Shown here: positions 24,148 to 32,738 of the stretch, piece by piece | How the letters are laid out: each line of letters starts with the position of its first letter | Position numbering within the stretch: position 1 is the stretch's first letter | NCBI GenBank assembly: GCA_000245075.1 | Contig: JH599974.1 | Location: 1-33,656 of the forward strand | Direction: 5' to 3' | From: Acetobacteraceae bacterium AT-5844 | GTDB lineage: Bacteria > Pseudomonadota > Alphaproteobacteria > Acetobacterales > Acetobacteraceae | Length of the DNA: 33,656 bases | Position numbers and translations under genes: made by a program | Notes under the pieces: model-generated | What the model saw: only the letters and a program-made list of their open reading frames with translations | Told to the model about the DNA's origin: nothing | The model's database searches: none

Positions 24148-25740
24148 ATGAAGAAGACCCTGGGTGCCGCCGTGCTGGCGCTCACAGCCGCTCTGCCTGC
24201 CAGCGGTGCGTTCGCGCAGGCCGCGCCGCGCGATACGCTGGTGGCGCTGCGTTCCATCGATGCCGACAATTACGATCCGCACCGCTCCACCGCGCGCAGC
24301 GCCGGTGAGGTGATGTATATGATGGCGGATACGTTGGTCTCGCTCGACTGGGATATGAAGACCATCAGGCCGGGCCTGGCCGAGAGCTGGTCCGTCAGCG
24401 AGGACGGCAAGACCTATACCTTCCGCCTGCGCCGCGACGTGACCTTCTGCAATGGCAAGAAGATGACGGCGGCCGATGTGGCCTACTCCATCACCCGCTG
24501 GGTGGACCCCGCGACGCGGAGCCCGGTGCGCTGGCGCGCGGGCAACGTCAAGGAAGTGCGTGCGGTCGACGACTACACGGTCGAGTACGAGCTGAACGAA
24601 CCATTCGGTGAGCTTCTGTATCAGCTGACCCTGTTCTTCGCGTCGATCATCGACAAGGATAATGTCGAGGCGCTCGGCGCCAATTTCGGCGTGCAGGGCT
24701 TCAACGGCACCGGCCCTTATTGCTGGGAATCCTGGACGCCGCGCCAGCAGCTCGTGCTGCGCCGCCATGAGGGCTACAATTGGGGCCCGCCGATCTATCA
24801 GAACCCGTCGCCGCAGATCGGGCGTGTGATCTGGCGCATCATTCCGGAATCCAATACCCGTCTCGCAGCGCTGCAGTCCGGCCAGGGCGACGTAACGCAG
24901 TACATCCCGCACATCGCCGTGGCGCAGTTGCAGCGCCTGCCGACGGTGCAGGTGACGACGCAGCCCAACTACCTCTGGGATTACTTCTTCGGCTTCAAGA
25001 TCGATAAGCCTGTCGTCAGCGACCCCGCGATCCGCCGTGCGGCGAACATGGCGGTGAACCGCGAGGCTGTGACGCGTGCTTCCTTCTTCACTGCGGCGAA
25101 GCCAATGAACAGCTACATCAACCCGGCCGCGCTGGGTTATGACGCGCAGTCGGCGAGCCTGCTGCCGGGCTTCGATCCCGACGGCGCCCGCAAGGTGCTG
25201 GATGAGGCTGGCTGGCGCGTCGGCTCCGACGGCATTCGCGTGAAAGATGGCCAGCGCGCGAGCTTCAACCTCTACGCCATCCAGGATCAGGTCAACCGCC
25301 AGATCGCCGAGGCCATCCAGGCGGATCTGCGCCGCGTTGGCATTGAGCTGAACATCCAGCTGTGGGATGCCACCGTGGCCTGGGGCAAGCTGGCGACGCA
25401 GGAGTTTGACAGCTTCATCATGTCCTACCCCTATGTCTCGGCGACGGACGGCCTGGCGCTGTATTTCGATGGCGCGAACCGCCCCACGCCGAACCGCATG
25501 AACTGGAACGACGACGCCACGAACACGGCGCTTCGCCAGGCACGCGGCGGGCTGACGCAGGACGCGCGTAACACCGCCATCGCGCAGGTGCAGCGTATCG
25601 TGACGGAGAACAACACCTGGATCCCTGTCGCGCATGAGAACCTGTATCTCGCTGCCTCGCAGCGTGTGCAGGGCGCCCGGGCCCACGGCATCTACGGCGT
25701 CGCGCTCTACAAAGGGCTCGACATCCGGTTGACTCGCTGA
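24148..25740 (+). CDS. Periplasmic substrate-binding protein, SBP family 5 (DppA/OppA type)
   Basis: 530 residues from the ATG at 24148, with GGGAGATGGTGAG before it. Signal peptide MKKTLGAAVLALTAALPASGAFAQ, cut after AQ. The mature protein has the family 5 hallmarks: YDPHRSTARSAGEVMYMMADTL, PGLAESWSVSEDGKTYTFRLR, DVTFCNGKKMTAADVAYSI and a late FDSFIMSYPY domain. It captures the compound in the periplasm and delivers it to the permease pair encoded upstream. Family members bind peptides, nickel, opines, sugars and many amine compounds, so the ligand cannot be stated; the two flanking amidohydrolases suggest one with an amide or amine bond. Confidence 0.94.
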   Translation: MKKTLGAAVLALTAALPASGAFAQAAPRDTLVALRSIDADNYDPHRSTARSAGEVMYMMADTLVSLDWDMKTIRPGLAESWSVSEDGKTYTFRLRRDVTFCNGKKMTAADVAYSITRWVDPATRSPVRWRAGNVKEVRAVDDYTVEYELNEPFGELLYQLTLFFASIIDKDNVEALGANFGVQGFNGTGPYCWESWTPRQQLVLRRHEGYNWGPPIYQNPSPQIGRVIWRIIPESNTRLAALQSGQGDVTQYIPHIAVAQLQRLPTVQVTTQPNYLWDYFFGFKIDKPVVSDPAIRRAANMAVNREAVTRASFFTAAKPMNSYINPAALGYDAQSASLLPGFDPDGARKVLDEAGWRVGSDGIRVKDGQRASFNLYAIQDQVNRQIAEAIQADLRRVGIELNIQLWDATVAWGKLATQEFDSFIMSYPYVSATDGLALYFDGANRPTPNRMNWNDDATNTALRQARGGLTQDARNTAIAQVQRIVTENNTWIPVAHENLYLAASQRVQGARAHGIYGVALYKGLDIRLTR

Positions 25741-25758
25741 GCGGGGGAGGCAGGAACG

Positions 25759-27192
25759 ATGGCCACCACCGTTATCCGCAACGCGGATCTCGTCATCGCA
25801 TGGGATGCGGCGACGAAGCAGCACATCTACCTGACGGATGCGGAGGTGGCCTATCGCGACGGGCAGATCACCTTCGTGGGCCGCGGCTATGATGGCCCGG
25901 CCGAGGAGGTGATCGATGGCAAGGGCATGATGGTCATGCCCGGCCTCGTCAACATCCACTGCCATCCGTCCAGCGAGCCGATGAACAAGGGGCTGATCGA
26001 TGAGATCGGCTCCCCCGGCCTGTATAATTCGTCACTGTATGAATACATGCCGATTTTCCGGGCGGACGCGGAGGCTGTGCCCTCCTGCGTCCGAGTGGCC
26101 TTGTCCGAGCTTCTGCTTTCCGGCGTGACGACGGTCGCCGACCTCTCCATGGCACATCCTGGATGGATGGATCTGCTGGCGGAGAGCGGCATGCGGGTGT
26201 GCATCGCGCCCATGTTCCGCTCCGCCCGTTGGTTCACCAAGAACGGCCATGTCGTCGAGTATGAGTGGGATGAGGCCGCCGGCGAGAAGTCGATGGCCGA
26301 GGCGCTCAATCTCATCGAGCGCGCCGAGCAGCATGAATCGGGGCGGCTGTTCGGCATGGTCGTGCCGGCGCAGATCGATACCTGCTCCGAGAGCCTGCTG
26401 CGGGAAAGCTTCGAGGAAGCCACGAAGCGTGGTGTCGCATGGCAGATTCATGCGGCCCAGAGCGTCGTGGAGTTCCACGAGATCACTCGCCGCAGCGGGC
26501 ACACGCCTATCGGCTGGCTGGACAGCATGGGCCTGCTCTCTGAGCGCTCCATTATCGGCCACGGCATCTTTCTCGATGACCATCCGAGCACGCGCTGGCA
26601 CACGGAGAACGACCTCGACCGGCTGGCGGCGACGGGCACGACTGTCGCGCACTGCCCCACCGTGTTTGCCCGGCGAGGCATTACGCTCAAGCATTTCGGC
26701 CGGTACCGGAAGCGGGGCGTGAATATGGGTATCGGCACGGATACCTACCCGCACAACATGCTGGATGAGCTTCGGCTGGTCTCCTACCTGGCACGTACGC
26801 AATCGGGCGATCCGCGCAGCCTGACCTCCACCGATTTGTTCGACGCGGCGACCATCGGCGGCGCGCAGGCGCTGGGGCGCGACGATATCGGGCGGTTGGC
26901 CGCTGGGTGCCGCGCGGATTTCGTCATGGTGGATGTCACGCATCCGATGATGCGCCCGGCGCGCGACCCGATGCGCAGTCTCATCTATGCCGCCGGCGAT
27001 CGTGCCATCCGCTCCGTGCATGTCGATGGCCAGCAGGTGGTCAAGGATGGCCGCGTGCTGACCATGGATTATGAAGGTGCGGCGGCGCATCTTCATGAAG
27101 CGCAGAAGCGCATCGTGGATCGGGCGCCGCAGCAGGACTGGGCCCATCGCCCGGTGGAGAAGATTTCTCCCCCAACCTTCCGGTGGGCGTGA
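25759..27192 (+). CDS. Amidohydrolase of the AtzA/TrzN/cytosine-deaminase-like group, with Gln at the usual Glu position
   Basis: 477 residues from the ATG at 25759, 18 bases after the binding-protein gene. The metal site is recognisable: H67 and H69 in NIHCHP, H231 in QIHAAQS, H268 in IIGHGIF and D328 in GTDTYPHNM. The C-terminal [19 protein letters not shown] is the usual amidohydrolase ending. In deaminases of this group the third motif is HxxE, with Glu as proton carrier; here residue 234 is Gln, so either chemistry differs (as in some hydrolases acting on triazine-like leaving groups) or another residue serves. Inserted between the binding protein and the ATPase genes of the importer, it must act on the imported compound or its product. 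Cytoplasmic. Confidence 0.92.
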   Translation: MATTVIRNADLVIAWDAATKQHIYLTDAEVAYRDGQITFVGRGYDGPAEEVIDGKGMMVMPGLVNIHCHPSSEPMNKGLIDEIGSPGLYNSSLYEYMPIFRADAEAVPSCVRVALSELLLSGVTTVADLSMAHPGWMDLLAESGMRVCIAPMFRSARWFTKNGHVVEYEWDEAAGEKSMAEALNLIERAEQHESGRLFGMVVPAQIDTCSESLLRESFEEATKRGVAWQIHAAQSVVEFHEITRRSGHTPIGWLDSMGLLSERSIIGHGIFLDDHPSTRWHTENDLDRLAATGTTVAHCPTVFARRGITLKHFGRYRKRGVNMGIGTDTYPHNMLDELRLVSYLARTQSGDPRSLTSTDLFDAATIGGAQALGRDDIGRLAAGCRADFVMVDVTHPMMRPARDPMRSLIYAAGDRAIRSVHVDGQQVVKDGRVLTMDYEGAAAHLHEAQKRIVDRAPQQDWAHRPVEKISPPTFRWA

Positions 27193-28193
27193 TGCAGCAG
27201 GATCTCTTGCGCGTCGAAGGGCTGAGGACGGTCTTCAAGACCTCCTCGGGTCTCGTGCGCGCGGTGGATGGGGTGGACCTTTCCGTCGCGCGTGGACGGA
27301 CGCTCGGCATTGTGGGCGAGAGCGGCTGCGGCAAATCCATGCTGTCTCTCTCCATCATGCGCCTGGTGCCGCCGCCGGGGCGCACGGTAGACGGTAAGGT
27401 TCTGCTGGACGGCAAGGATATCCTGGAGCTTTCCGCCACGGAGATGCGGCAGGTGCGTGGCGGGCAGATCGCCATGATCTTCCAGGAGCCGATGACCAGC
27501 CTGAACCCGGTGCATACCGTGGGGTGGCAGCTCGTCGAAGCCATGCGGGTGCATTCACCGAAGGAAAGCGCGGCCTCGCTGAAGGAACAGGCGATCGCGG
27601 CGTTGAAGCGGGTGCGTATTCCATCGCCGGAGCGCCGCTTCGATGAGTATCCGCACCAGCTTTCCGGTGGCATGCGGCAGCGCGTGATGATCGCCATGGC
27701 GTTGGCCTGCCGCCCGCGCCTGCTGATCGCCGACGAGCCAACCACCGCCCTCGATGTGACGGTGCAGGCGCAGATCCTGGATCTGTTGCGGGAGTTGCAG
27801 GCGGAAACGGGCATGTCCATCATCCTCATCACCCACGATCTTGGGGTGGTGGCGGAGATGGCCGACGACGTGGCCGTCATGTATGCCGGCAAGGTCGTGG
27901 AGCGCACCAGCGCCCGCGCCTTGTTCGAGGATCCGCAGCACCCTTATACGCTCGGCCTTCTGGGTTCGGTGCCGCGGCTGGATGAGGACAGGGACCGGCT
28001 TTTGGCCATTGATGGTGCGGTGCCGCCTCCCTTTGCCTTTCCGGAAGGGTGTAGGTTCAATCCGCGCTGCCCCTTCGCCATCGCACCGTGCCGGACCGAA
28101 CTGCCCCCATTGCGGGAGGTGGCGCCCGGGCATGAGGTGGCTTGCCTGCGCGCTCCCATCGAGGATGCGTTGGCCATGGAGAATGCGGCATGA
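27192..28193 (+). CDS. ABC transporter ATP-binding protein, DppD/OppD type
   Basis: 333 residues from the ATG at 27192, sharing one base with the preceding stop (TGATG). Walker [10 protein letters not shown] (about residues 41-49), Q-loop [11 protein letters not shown], signature LSGGMRQRV, Walker [13 protein letters not shown] and the switch histidine ITHDLGVV are all intact. The C-terminal [15 protein letters not shown] belongs to the oligopeptide-transporter ATPase extension, whose cysteines bind an iron-sulfur cluster in some members. It pairs with the next ATPase to energise import. Confidence 0.95.
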   Translation: MQQDLLRVEGLRTVFKTSSGLVRAVDGVDLSVARGRTLGIVGESGCGKSMLSLSIMRLVPPPGRTVDGKVLLDGKDILELSATEMRQVRGGQIAMIFQEPMTSLNPVHTVGWQLVEAMRVHSPKESAASLKEQAIAALKRVRIPSPERRFDEYPHQLSGGMRQRVMIAMALACRPRLLIADEPTTALDVTVQAQILDLLRELQAETGMSIILITHDLGVVAEMADDVAVMYAGKVVERTSARALFEDPQHPYTLGLLGSVPRLDEDRDRLLAIDGAVPPPFAFPEGCRFNPRCPFAIAPCRTELPPLREVAPGHEVACLRAPIEDALAMENAA

Positions 28194-29254
28194 GCGCGTT
28201 GCTCGAAGTCTCAGGCCTCGCCAAGCATTACCCCGTGAAGAAGGGGATCATCCTGCAGAAGCAGGTAGGCGCGGTGCGTGCGGTAGATGGCGTGTCCTTC
28301 ACACTGCAGCGCGGTGAGACCCTGGCGCTGGTAGGGGAGTCCGGCTGTGGGAAATCCACCACGGCCCGCCTGGTGCTGCGCCTGATCGAGCCCTCGGCCG
28401 GGACAGTCCGCTTCGATGGGCAGGATGTGACGCGGCTGGATGATGGCGGCATGCGCAGCCTGCGCCGCAGGATGCAGATCGTCTTCCAGGACCCTTATGC
28501 CAGCCTCAATCCGCGCCTGACGGTGGGTGATGCCATCGCAGAGCCGATGGCGGTGCACGGCATTGGCAATGATGCCAGCCGCCGCGCCAAGGTTCAGGAA
28601 CTGCTCGCTCTGGTTGGGTTGCGCCCCTTCCATGCGGAACGTTATCCGCATGAGTTCTCGGGCGGCCAGCGCCAGCGTATCGGCATTGCTCGTGCGCTGG
28701 CGGTGGAGCCGGATCTCGTGGTGTGCGATGAACCGGTTTCGGCACTGGATGTCTCGATCCAGGCGCAGGTCGTGAATCTGATGAAGGATCTGCAGGCGCG
28801 GCTGGGCCTCTCCTACCTCTTCATCGCGCATGACCTGGCGGTTGTGAAGCACATGGCCGACCGCATCGCCGTCATGTATCTGGGCGCGATGATGGAGGTG
28901 GGCACCAAGGCCGAGTTGTTCGCCAGGCCGCGGCATCCCTATACGCGGGCGCTCCTTTCGGCCATTCCGCACCCCGATCCGTCCCTGCGCGGCAGTGTCA
29001 CACCTTTGGGTGGCGATGTGCCGAGCCCGCTGGCAGTGCCGCCCGGCTGCCGTTTCCACACCCGCTGTCCCTTCGCGCAGGAGCGTTGCCGGAGCGAAGC
29101 GCCGGAACTGCGTGAGATCGCGCCCGGCCAACAGGTGGCGTGTCATTTCTCGGAAAGCCTGCCGGAAGTGGCAAGCGCTCAGGTGGGCGGGCTGTCGGCC
29201 GTGGCTGCACGCCGACTGGCCCTGTACGATGCGGCACGGCGAAAAGCGGCATAG
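28190..29254 (+). CDS. ABC transporter ATP-binding protein, DppF/OppF type
   Basis: 354 residues from the ATG at 28190, overlapping the dppD-type stop (ATGA). N-terminal [28 protein letters not shown] is the OppF/DppF hallmark. Walker [11 protein letters not shown]-loop [15 protein letters not shown], signature [15 protein letters not shown], Walker [13 protein letters not shown] and the switch histidine IAHDLAVV are intact. C-terminal oligopeptide extension [15 protein letters not shown] is present. The tail is followed by a strong hairpin, so this is the last gene of the import block. Confidence 0.95.
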   Translation: MSALLEVSGLAKHYPVKKGIILQKQVGAVRAVDGVSFTLQRGETLALVGESGCGKSTTARLVLRLIEPSAGTVRFDGQDVTRLDDGGMRSLRRRMQIVFQDPYASLNPRLTVGDAIAEPMAVHGIGNDASRRAKVQELLALVGLRPFHAERYPHEFSGGQRQRIGIARALAVEPDLVVCDEPVSALDVSIQAQVVNLMKDLQARLGLSYLFIAHDLAVVKHMADRIAVMYLGAMMEVGTKAELFARPRHPYTRALLSAIPHPDPSLRGSVTPLGGDVPSPLAVPPGCRFHTRCPFAQERCRSEAPELREIAPGQQVACHFSESLPEVASAQVGGLSAVAARRLALYDAARRKAA

Positions 29255-29271
29255 GGCAGGCACCACATTAT

Positions 29272-29295
29272 GGGGCATGGCGCTGGCCATGCCCC
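29272..29295 (+). terminator. Hairpin terminating the ABC/amidohydrolase operon
   Basis: GGGGCATGGC / GCCATGCCCC form a perfect 10-bp stem with a GCTG loop, 17 bases after the last ATPase gene. No T-run follows, so it may act as a Rho-associated or stabilising hairpin. The rest of the 136-base gap to 29390 holds only a 30-codon open frame (29277-29369) that I do not call. Confidence 0.6.
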
Positions 29296-29390
29296 TGAGC
29301 GCCTCTTCGGCGGAACGTGATAAAGTGACCATTGCCGAGCCCCTGAAGCTGGCGCTAGCTGCGCGTTGAGGAAAACGCAGGCACAGCGAC

Positions 29391-30971
29391 ATGGCGCGCG
29401 ACAAGACAATTCGACTTTCCACGGCCAGGCGAGCAGGGCCCCTGCTGGTCACGATAGCCGCGCTGGCCTGGAGCATGCCCGGCTCCGCCCAGGCGCAGGG
29501 TGATTCAAAGCGGCCTGCCGGCGGTTCCAGCAACTCCTGCCAGAGTAATGTCCGCCTGGCCTACCGCGCGGCGGATGCTGCGTCGGCGCCGCCCCTGCGG
29601 CCGGACCGAGCCGTGTGCGTGCGGCTACGGGCGGGGCAATCCGCCTATTTCCGTGTCGCGAGCGAGGCAGGGAGCCATTACGCTATCCGCACCCGGCGGC
29701 TGGAGGGCGACACCGACACGGTCATCGCCGTGCTGGACGGGCAGGGGCGGCCCGTGATGGAGGACGATGATGGCGGCCCGGAGCCGCTGGCGTCGCTGGT
29801 GGAGGTTGGCCCGGAAGCCCGCGCAGCATTGATCCGCATCGGGACACTGGAGAGTGCGGGTGGTTCCTTCGAGGTGGTTCTCGCCCGCCAGGCGCCGCCT
29901 CCGCCGGTGGATTTCCCGCTCTCGCTACAGGATGCGCGGGGTCAGCTGCTGGAAGCCGGGGCCACGAGGCGTATCGAGCTGCGGCGGCATCAGAGCGCCT
30001 ATTTCGCTCTGCCGGAAGCGCGGGACAACCTCGTTGTGGCTACGCGGAACCTGCGCGATGGCACGGATACGGTGCTGACGGTGGTTGACGCCGAGGGCCG
30101 CACCCTGGCTGAGGATGATGATGGCGGTGATGGCTTTGCCTCCGAGTTGCCGCTGAACGGTCTGCCGGCCGGCACGCTGTTTCTGCGCGCCAGCACGCTG
30201 GACGGTGCCGCAGGCGCATTCGACGTCGAAATGCGGCAGGAGGCGCCGCGTTCACCGCCGGATTTCCCGACCAGCATCGAGGCGGCGCGAGCGCGTGGCC
30301 CGCTTGCCGCCGATGCGCACCTCCCGATCGTGTTGCGGCGACGCGAGGTGGCGATCTTCGCGCTGCCAGAGGGGCAGGACGTAATCGTTCAGACCCGCAA
30401 TCTGGCGCGCGACACCGATACCGAACTGGCGCTGCTCGACGCCGACGGCCAGGTTCTGGCTGAGGATGACGATGGCGGCGGAGGCTTTGCCTCGCGCGTC
30501 AGCACTCGTTCCTTGCGAGGGCGGGCGGCGTTCCTGCGCGCGCGGACTCTGGACGGGCGCCCCGGCCAATTCGATCTCGCGCTGCGGCCCTTGGGTGGAC
30601 AGGGCACTTCGCCGGGAGGAACCAAGGACGGGCTGGCAGGCTCGATCGAGGAGGCGCGGCAGCAACCGGCGCCGCCTGTTGGCGAAGCCATCCCTGTGGT
30701 TCTGGAGGAAGGACAGGCAGCGATTTGGCCGTTGCCGGAAGCGCCGTCCCCTCTGATCGCCATGACCTTCGACCTCGGCGCCGGGGTCGATACGGTTCTG
30801 GAGTTGCTTGATGCCGATGGGACAGTCCTGGACACAAACGACGATGTCAGCAGCGGATTGTCGTCGCTGCTGGAAATCGGCGCGTCGCCGAGGCCGGCCT
30901 TCCTTCGTGCCCGGCAACTCAATGATGCCGCCGGCGAGTTTCAGCTCGTGTTGATCCGCCCCGCCCGCTGA
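29391..30971 (+). CDS. Exported protein of four PPC-like beta-sandwich repeats
   Basis: 526 residues. Signal peptide RRAGPLLVTIAALAWSMPGSAQA (about 13-35). The mature protein is four tandem repeats of about 80-110 residues: 80-165, 195-282, 315-399 and 440-524. Each has an exposed-strand opening (YF/IF/IW), an R.L.DTDT.L motif, then a loop DDDGG (125-129, 242-246, 359-363; the fourth is degenerate, NDDVSSG) and a closing FLRA-TLDG segment. This is the pattern of bacterial pre-peptidase C-terminal (PPC) domains, which often bind calcium through the Asp loop. No protease or other catalytic domain is present, so it is probably a secreted or surface adhesion/scaffold protein. Two cysteines (C50, C76) could pair. 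Single transcription unit, hairpin after. Confidence 0.82.
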   Translation: MARDKTIRLSTARRAGPLLVTIAALAWSMPGSAQAQGDSKRPAGGSSNSCQSNVRLAYRAADAASAPPLRPDRAVCVRLRAGQSAYFRVASEAGSHYAIRTRRLEGDTDTVIAVLDGQGRPVMEDDDGGPEPLASLVEVGPEARAALIRIGTLESAGGSFEVVLARQAPPPPVDFPLSLQDARGQLLEAGATRRIELRRHQSAYFALPEARDNLVVATRNLRDGTDTVLTVVDAEGRTLAEDDDGGDGFASELPLNGLPAGTLFLRASTLDGAAGAFDVEMRQEAPRSPPDFPTSIEAARARGPLAADAHLPIVLRRREVAIFALPEGQDVIVQTRNLARDTDTELALLDADGQVLAEDDDGGGGFASRVSTRSLRGRAAFLRARTLDGRPGQFDLALRPLGGQGTSPGGTKDGLAGSIEEARQQPAPPVGEAIPVVLEEGQAAIWPLPEAPSPLIAMTFDLGAGVDTVLELLDADGTVLDTNDDVSSGLSSLLEIGASPRPAFLRARQLNDAAGEFQLVLIRPAR

Positions 30972-30986
30972 AGACATTTGGGCGAC

Positions 30987-31008
30987 GCCGGAGGGGTACC
31001 CCTCCGGC
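30987..31008. terminator. Bidirectional hairpin between convergent genes
   Basis: GCCGGAGGGG / CCCCTCCGGC are perfect inverted repeats around TA, giving a GC-rich stem of about 8 pairs. It lies between the stops of the PPC-repeat gene and the minus-strand aldehyde dehydrogenase and can serve both. No T-run is present. Confidence 0.65.
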
Positions 31009-31016
31009 GCCATGGA

Positions 31017-32444
31017 TCATGCGGCGGCGTAGCCGATGATAGCCTTGGTCTCGAGGAACTCCTCCAGGCCAAAGGCGCTGTATTCGCGTCCATTGCCGGA
31101 CTGCTTGTAGCCGCCGAACGGCGCGCCCCAGTCCCAGGCGGGGTAGTTGATGCGCACATCGCCGGCACGCATCTGCGCCGCAACCTTGCGCGCCTTCTCC
31201 AGATCGGCCGACTGCACGTAGGAGGAAAGGCCGTAGACGGTGTCATTCGCCATGCGGACCACCTCTTCCTCGCTGGAGTAAGGAAGAATGGAGAGCACTG
31301 GGCCGAAGATTTCCTCGCGTGCGATGCGCATGTCCGGGCGGACATTCGCGAAGATGGTGGGACGGACGAAGTAGCCGCGATTCAACCCTTCCGGCAGGCC
31401 GGTGCCGCCGGTGACCAGCTCGGCGCCCTCATCGATGCCGGACTGGATGAGGTCCTGGATCTTGTCGTACTGCACCTTGCTGACCACCGGGCCCAGCTTG
31501 GTGTCGGCAGCCCGCGGGTCGCCCACCTTGAAGGTTTCGGCGGCTGCCTTGGCATAGCCCTTCACCTCGTCCATCCGGTCGGCGGGCACGAACATGCGCG
31601 TCGGCGCATTGCAGGACTGGCCGCTATTGCCGAAGCAGCCTGCCACGCCCTTGGTGACGGCCGTCTTGAAGTCCACGTCCGGCAGCAGGATGTTCGCGGA
31701 CTTCCCGCCCAGCTCCTGCGAGACGCGCTTCACCGTGTCGGCGGCTGCCTTCGCGACGAGGATGCCGGCGCGGGTGGAGCCGGTGAAGGACATCATATCC
31801 ACATCGGGGTGTGCGGAAAGCGCGGCGCCAACGCTCGGCCCGTCGCCATTGACGAGGTTGAAGACGCCCTTTGGCACGCCTGCTTCATGCAGGACTTCCG
31901 CGAACAGCAAGGCGTCGATGGGCGCGATCTCGCTCGGCTTCAGCACCATGGTACAGCCGGCGGCGAGCGCCGGGCCGACCTTGCAGGCGATCTGGTTGAT
32001 CGGCCAGTTCCAGGGGGTGATCAGGCCGCAGACGCCGATCGGCTCCCGCACGATCATGGTGGAGCCGCGCAGCTCCTCGAATTCATAAGTCTCCAGCGTG
32101 CGGATCAGCTCGCGCAGATGGCCGGGGCCCATGGCCGCCTGCGCATCCCGGGCCAGGGAGAGGGGGGCACCCATTTCCTGGCTGATGGCGTGCACGAATT
32201 CATCGTAGCGGCGTTCGTAGATCTCGACGATCTTGCGCAGCAGGGCGATGCGCTCGGCGCGGCTGGTGGTGGAGTAGGAGGGGAAGGCGGCCTTCGCCGC
32301 GGCCACGGCCTTGTCCACATCGGCGGGGCTGCCGATGGCGATGCGCGTATAGGCTTCTTCCGTGGAAGGGTCGATGACGTCGAGGAATTTCGGCGTCACC
32401 GGGTCCACCCAGGCGCCGTTGATGTAGAATTTTTCGTTGTTCAT
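31017..32444 (-). CDS. NAD(P)-dependent aldehyde dehydrogenase
   Basis: 475 residues from the ATG at 32444, with AGGAGG ten bases before it on the minus strand; the frame is open upstream, but this start fits the family (MNNEKFYINGAWVDP). It oxidises an aldehyde to the acid in the cytoplasm. Catalytic residues are intact: C278 in GNSGQSCNA, E244 in ELGGKSANI and N146 in TPWNWP; FTGSTRAG is the cofactor loop and PFGGYKQSGNGRE the usual late motif. The substrate cannot be inferred from sequence. It faces away from the ABC block and is convergent with the PPC-repeat gene, so it is probably a separate transcript. Confidence 0.95.
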   Translation of the reverse strand: MNNEKFYINGAWVDPVTPKFLDVIDPSTEEAYTRIAIGSPADVDKAVAAAKAAFPSYSTTSRAERIALLRKIVEIYERRYDEFVHAISQEMGAPLSLARDAQAAMGPGHLRELIRTLETYEFEELRGSTMIVREPIGVCGLITPWNWPINQIACKVGPALAAGCTMVLKPSEIAPIDALLFAEVLHEAGVPKGVFNLVNGDGPSVGAALSAHPDVDMMSFTGSTRAGILVAKAAADTVKRVSQELGGKSANILLPDVDFKTAVTKGVAGCFGNSGQSCNAPTRMFVPADRMDEVKGYAKAAAETFKVGDPRAADTKLGPVVSKVQYDKIQDLIQSGIDEGAELVTGGTGLPEGLNRGYFVRPTIFANVRPDMRIAREEIFGPVLSILPYSSEEEVVRMANDTVYGLSSYVQSADLEKARKVAAQMRAGDVRINYPAWDWGAPFGGYKQSGNGREYSAFGLEEFLETKAIIGYAAA

Positions 32445-32463
32445 GACCGGCCATCCTCCTGAT

Positions 32464-32502
32464 GCATGGCGGCGGGCGTCCTTGCAGCCGCCGCCGCCAT
32501 GC
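32464..32502 (-). promoter_or_regulatory. 12-bp inverted repeat in the leader of the aldehyde dehydrogenase gene
   Basis: GCATGGCGGCGG (32464-32475) and CCGCCGCCATGC (32491-32502) form a perfect GC-rich stem around 15 bases, directly upstream of the ribosome-binding site (minus-strand AGGAGG near 32454-32459). It could be an attenuating leader hairpin or an operator. The rest of the 294-base divergent gap (32445-32738) must hold both promoters. Confidence 0.4.
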
Positions 32503-32694
32503 GGTTGCAAATCGCTCTCAATCCTGGCCTTGGCGGGCGGGCACGTAAAGGTGCGGCATGGGAGTTATGGCCGGCGAGGGCGGCGGGACATGGCTTCACG
32601 CAGTGCGGCATGACGCTATCGTGAAGTCCACGCTTCGCAGAAAAGCCCCCAACGGGCACAGGCGTGGCGCTTCCAGCGGGGCGCGGGAACGCGC

Positions 32695-32700
32695 TAGAAT
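32695..32700 (+). promoter_or_regulatory. Candidate -10 element of the OmpA-family gene
   Basis: TAGAAT lies 38 bases before the start codon in an otherwise GC-rich gap. The matching -35 (TTCCAG at 32671-32676, 18-base spacing) is weak. Position alone makes this a reasonable but unproven promoter. Confidence 0.25.
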
Positions 32701-32738
32701 ACTTTCCGCGAATACAACCATTATGAGGGGCGGAGAGT

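Noticed and set aside
23185-25965. 926-codon open frame on the minus strand opposite the ABC transporter genes
   Set aside because: It is antisense to three clearly recognisable genes, is His/Arg/Gln-rich without any family motif, and arises from high GC content. Other long antisense frames (for example 20521-22422, 12030-13700, 5363-6946, 2559-3836 and the plus-strand frame 30978-32462) were dropped for the same reason.
29277-29369. 30-codon open frame after the DppF-type gene
   Set aside because: It starts within the terminator-like hairpin, has no ribosome-binding site and shows no recognisable protein features.
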